Part shown: positions 5,518 to 5,852 of the stretch, in pieces
Numbering within the stretch: the stretch's first letter is position 1
Layout: each line of letters opens with the position of its first letter
Notes under the pieces: model-generated
What the model saw: the letters and a program-made list of their open reading frames with translations, nothing else
What the model was told of the DNA's origin: nothing
Database searches by the model: none
Translations under genes and position numbers: made by a program
DNA from: QHWK01 sp035315685
Lineage (GTDB): Bacteria; Acidobacteriota; Vicinamibacteria; Vicinamibacterales; CAVVIG01
DNA length: 5,852 bases
Reading direction: 5' to 3'
Assembly: GCA_035315685.1 (NCBI GenBank)
Contig: DATFXR010000548.1
Coordinates: forward strand, 1 to 5,852

Positions 5518-5551
5518 TCACCTCACCCCATCACCCCAATCCCCAATCCCC
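5395..5551. repeat. Long imperfect inverted repeat between E1 beta and propeller genes
   Basis: The 18 bases at 5534-5551 (C runs spaced by AAT) are the inverted copy of 5395-5412 and also of 5402-5419, with one mismatch each. Shorter 11-bp perfect pairs also exist with 5409-5419 and 5439-5449. A transcript reading left through this region could fold into several alternative hairpins just after the E1 beta stop, possibly acting as a transcript end or a barrier. There is no U-tract. Confidence 0.7.
5526..5551 (-). other. G-quadruplex motif directly after the E1 beta stop codon
   Basis: On the minus strand four runs of four Gs are separated by ATT, ATT and TGAT, a textbook quadruplex pattern. 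It begins at the base right after the TGA stop (5554-5552) of the E1 beta gene and so would be in the 3' end of its mRNA. It competes for pairing with the inverted C-rich copies downstream. Confidence 0.6.
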
Positions 5552-5852
5552 TCAGTATCGGGCCGTCTCGCGGATCGCCTTCAGGACGTCGTGCGACTGG
5601 GGGAGGATGACCTCTTCCAGATCCGGGCAGTACGCCACCGGCGTGTCGAGGGCGCCGACGCGGCGCACCGGCGCGTCGAGGTGCTCGAACAGCTCGCCGG
5701 CAATCCGCGCGGCGAGCTCGGCGCCGAAGCCGCACGTCAGCTGATCTTCGTGCGCGACGACGACGCGGTTGGTGCGGGTGACGAGCCTGACGATCGCGTC
5801 CCAGTCGTACGGCATGATGGTGCGGAGGTCGAGGACCGCGACGCTGATGTGG
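5552..5852 (-). CDS. 2-oxoacid dehydrogenase E1 beta subunit, C-terminal part (partial)
   Basis: This is the C-terminal third of the beta subunit, or beta half, of a thiamine-diphosphate 2-oxoacid dehydrogenase E1 (pyruvate or branched-chain 2-oxoacid type). The enzyme decarboxylates the 2-oxoacid and passes the acyl group to E2 lipoyl domains in the cytosolic complex. The frame enters from the right edge; 99 codons plus a stop are visible. It is not a short gene starting at the internal ATG 5815, because the frame is open upstream with VLDLRTIMPYDWD, a conserved family motif. Other hallmarks of the transketolase C-terminal domain are VVAHED, GFGAELAARIA, LDAPVRRVGALDTPVAY and the ending VLKAIRETARY. 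Whether it is a separate beta subunit or the end of a fused alpha-beta E1 cannot be seen. The neighbouring fatty-acid genes make either acetyl-CoA or branched-chain acyl-CoA metabolism plausible. Confidence 0.9.
   Translation of the reverse strand, partial: HISVAVLDLRTIMPYDWDAIVRLVTRTNRVVVAHEDQLTCGFGAELAARIAGELFEHLDAPVRRVGALDTPVAYCPDLEEVILPQSHDVLKAIRETARY

Noticed and set aside
5388..5551. G-rich repeat region considered as a CRISPR array
   Set aside because: The period is a short simple repeat with no unique spacers, and no cas genes are present.
5552..5815. Reading the E1 beta end as a complete 87-residue gene starting at 5815
   Set aside because: The frame continues upstream to the window edge with conserved E1 beta residues VLDLRTI, so the methionine is internal.

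Overview
The window is GC-rich bacterial DNA with short gaps between genes. It probably comes from a free-living soil or aquatic bacterium. The mix of a TetR-type FadR, a FadN-like dehydrogenase, a fatty acid hydroxylase/sterol desaturase homologue and G-rich simple repeats at gene junctions would suit an acidobacterium, for example a Vicinamibacteria-like lineage. That placement is an inference from style only; no marker gene is present. No rRNA, tRNA, CRISPR array or intact insertion sequence was seen.

Left part (1-1220, minus strand): a fatty-acid degradation unit. A FadR-type TetR regulator (571-1215) overlaps by 4 bp (ATGA) the start of a FadN-like 3-hydroxyacyl-CoA dehydrogenase (574 down to 1, cut by the window edge). 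A near-perfect palindrome at 1199-1220 matches the acyl-CoA-responsive FadR box as I recall it from Bacillus subtilis. It covers the putative start codon of fadR and lies just inside a consensus -35 box, which points to autoregulation.

Middle (1221-2597): a 249-bp gap holding a REP-like hairpin repeat (1363-1425), then a plus-strand membrane di-iron fatty acid hydroxylase/sterol desaturase family gene (1465-2232) with all its histidine boxes. It converges on a 69-residue single-pass membrane protein (2229-2438, minus); the two stop codons share the palindrome CTAG. The next gap (2439-2597) holds the ribosome binding site of the small gene and one short hairpin.

Right part (5517 down to 2598, minus strand): a tightly packed three-gene unit. 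It runs from a predicted exported beta-propeller protein, through an ABC transporter ATPase (start overlaps the propeller stop as GTGA), to an ABC-2 type permease (GTG start 2 bp after the ATPase stop). The N-terminus of the propeller gene is built from a 30-bp G-rich tandem repeat. The ATPase/permease junction also sits in a G-rich motif able to form a G-quadruplex over the permease ribosome binding site.

Right edge (5552-5852, minus strand): the last 99 codons of a 2-oxoacid dehydrogenase E1 beta subunit (pyruvate or branched-chain type). Its stop codon runs straight into another G-quadruplex motif, which is the inverted copy of the propeller repeat. The most unusual content of the window is this set of G-rich repeats at gene junctions, together with the exported propeller/ABC-2 exporter unit of unknown substrate.
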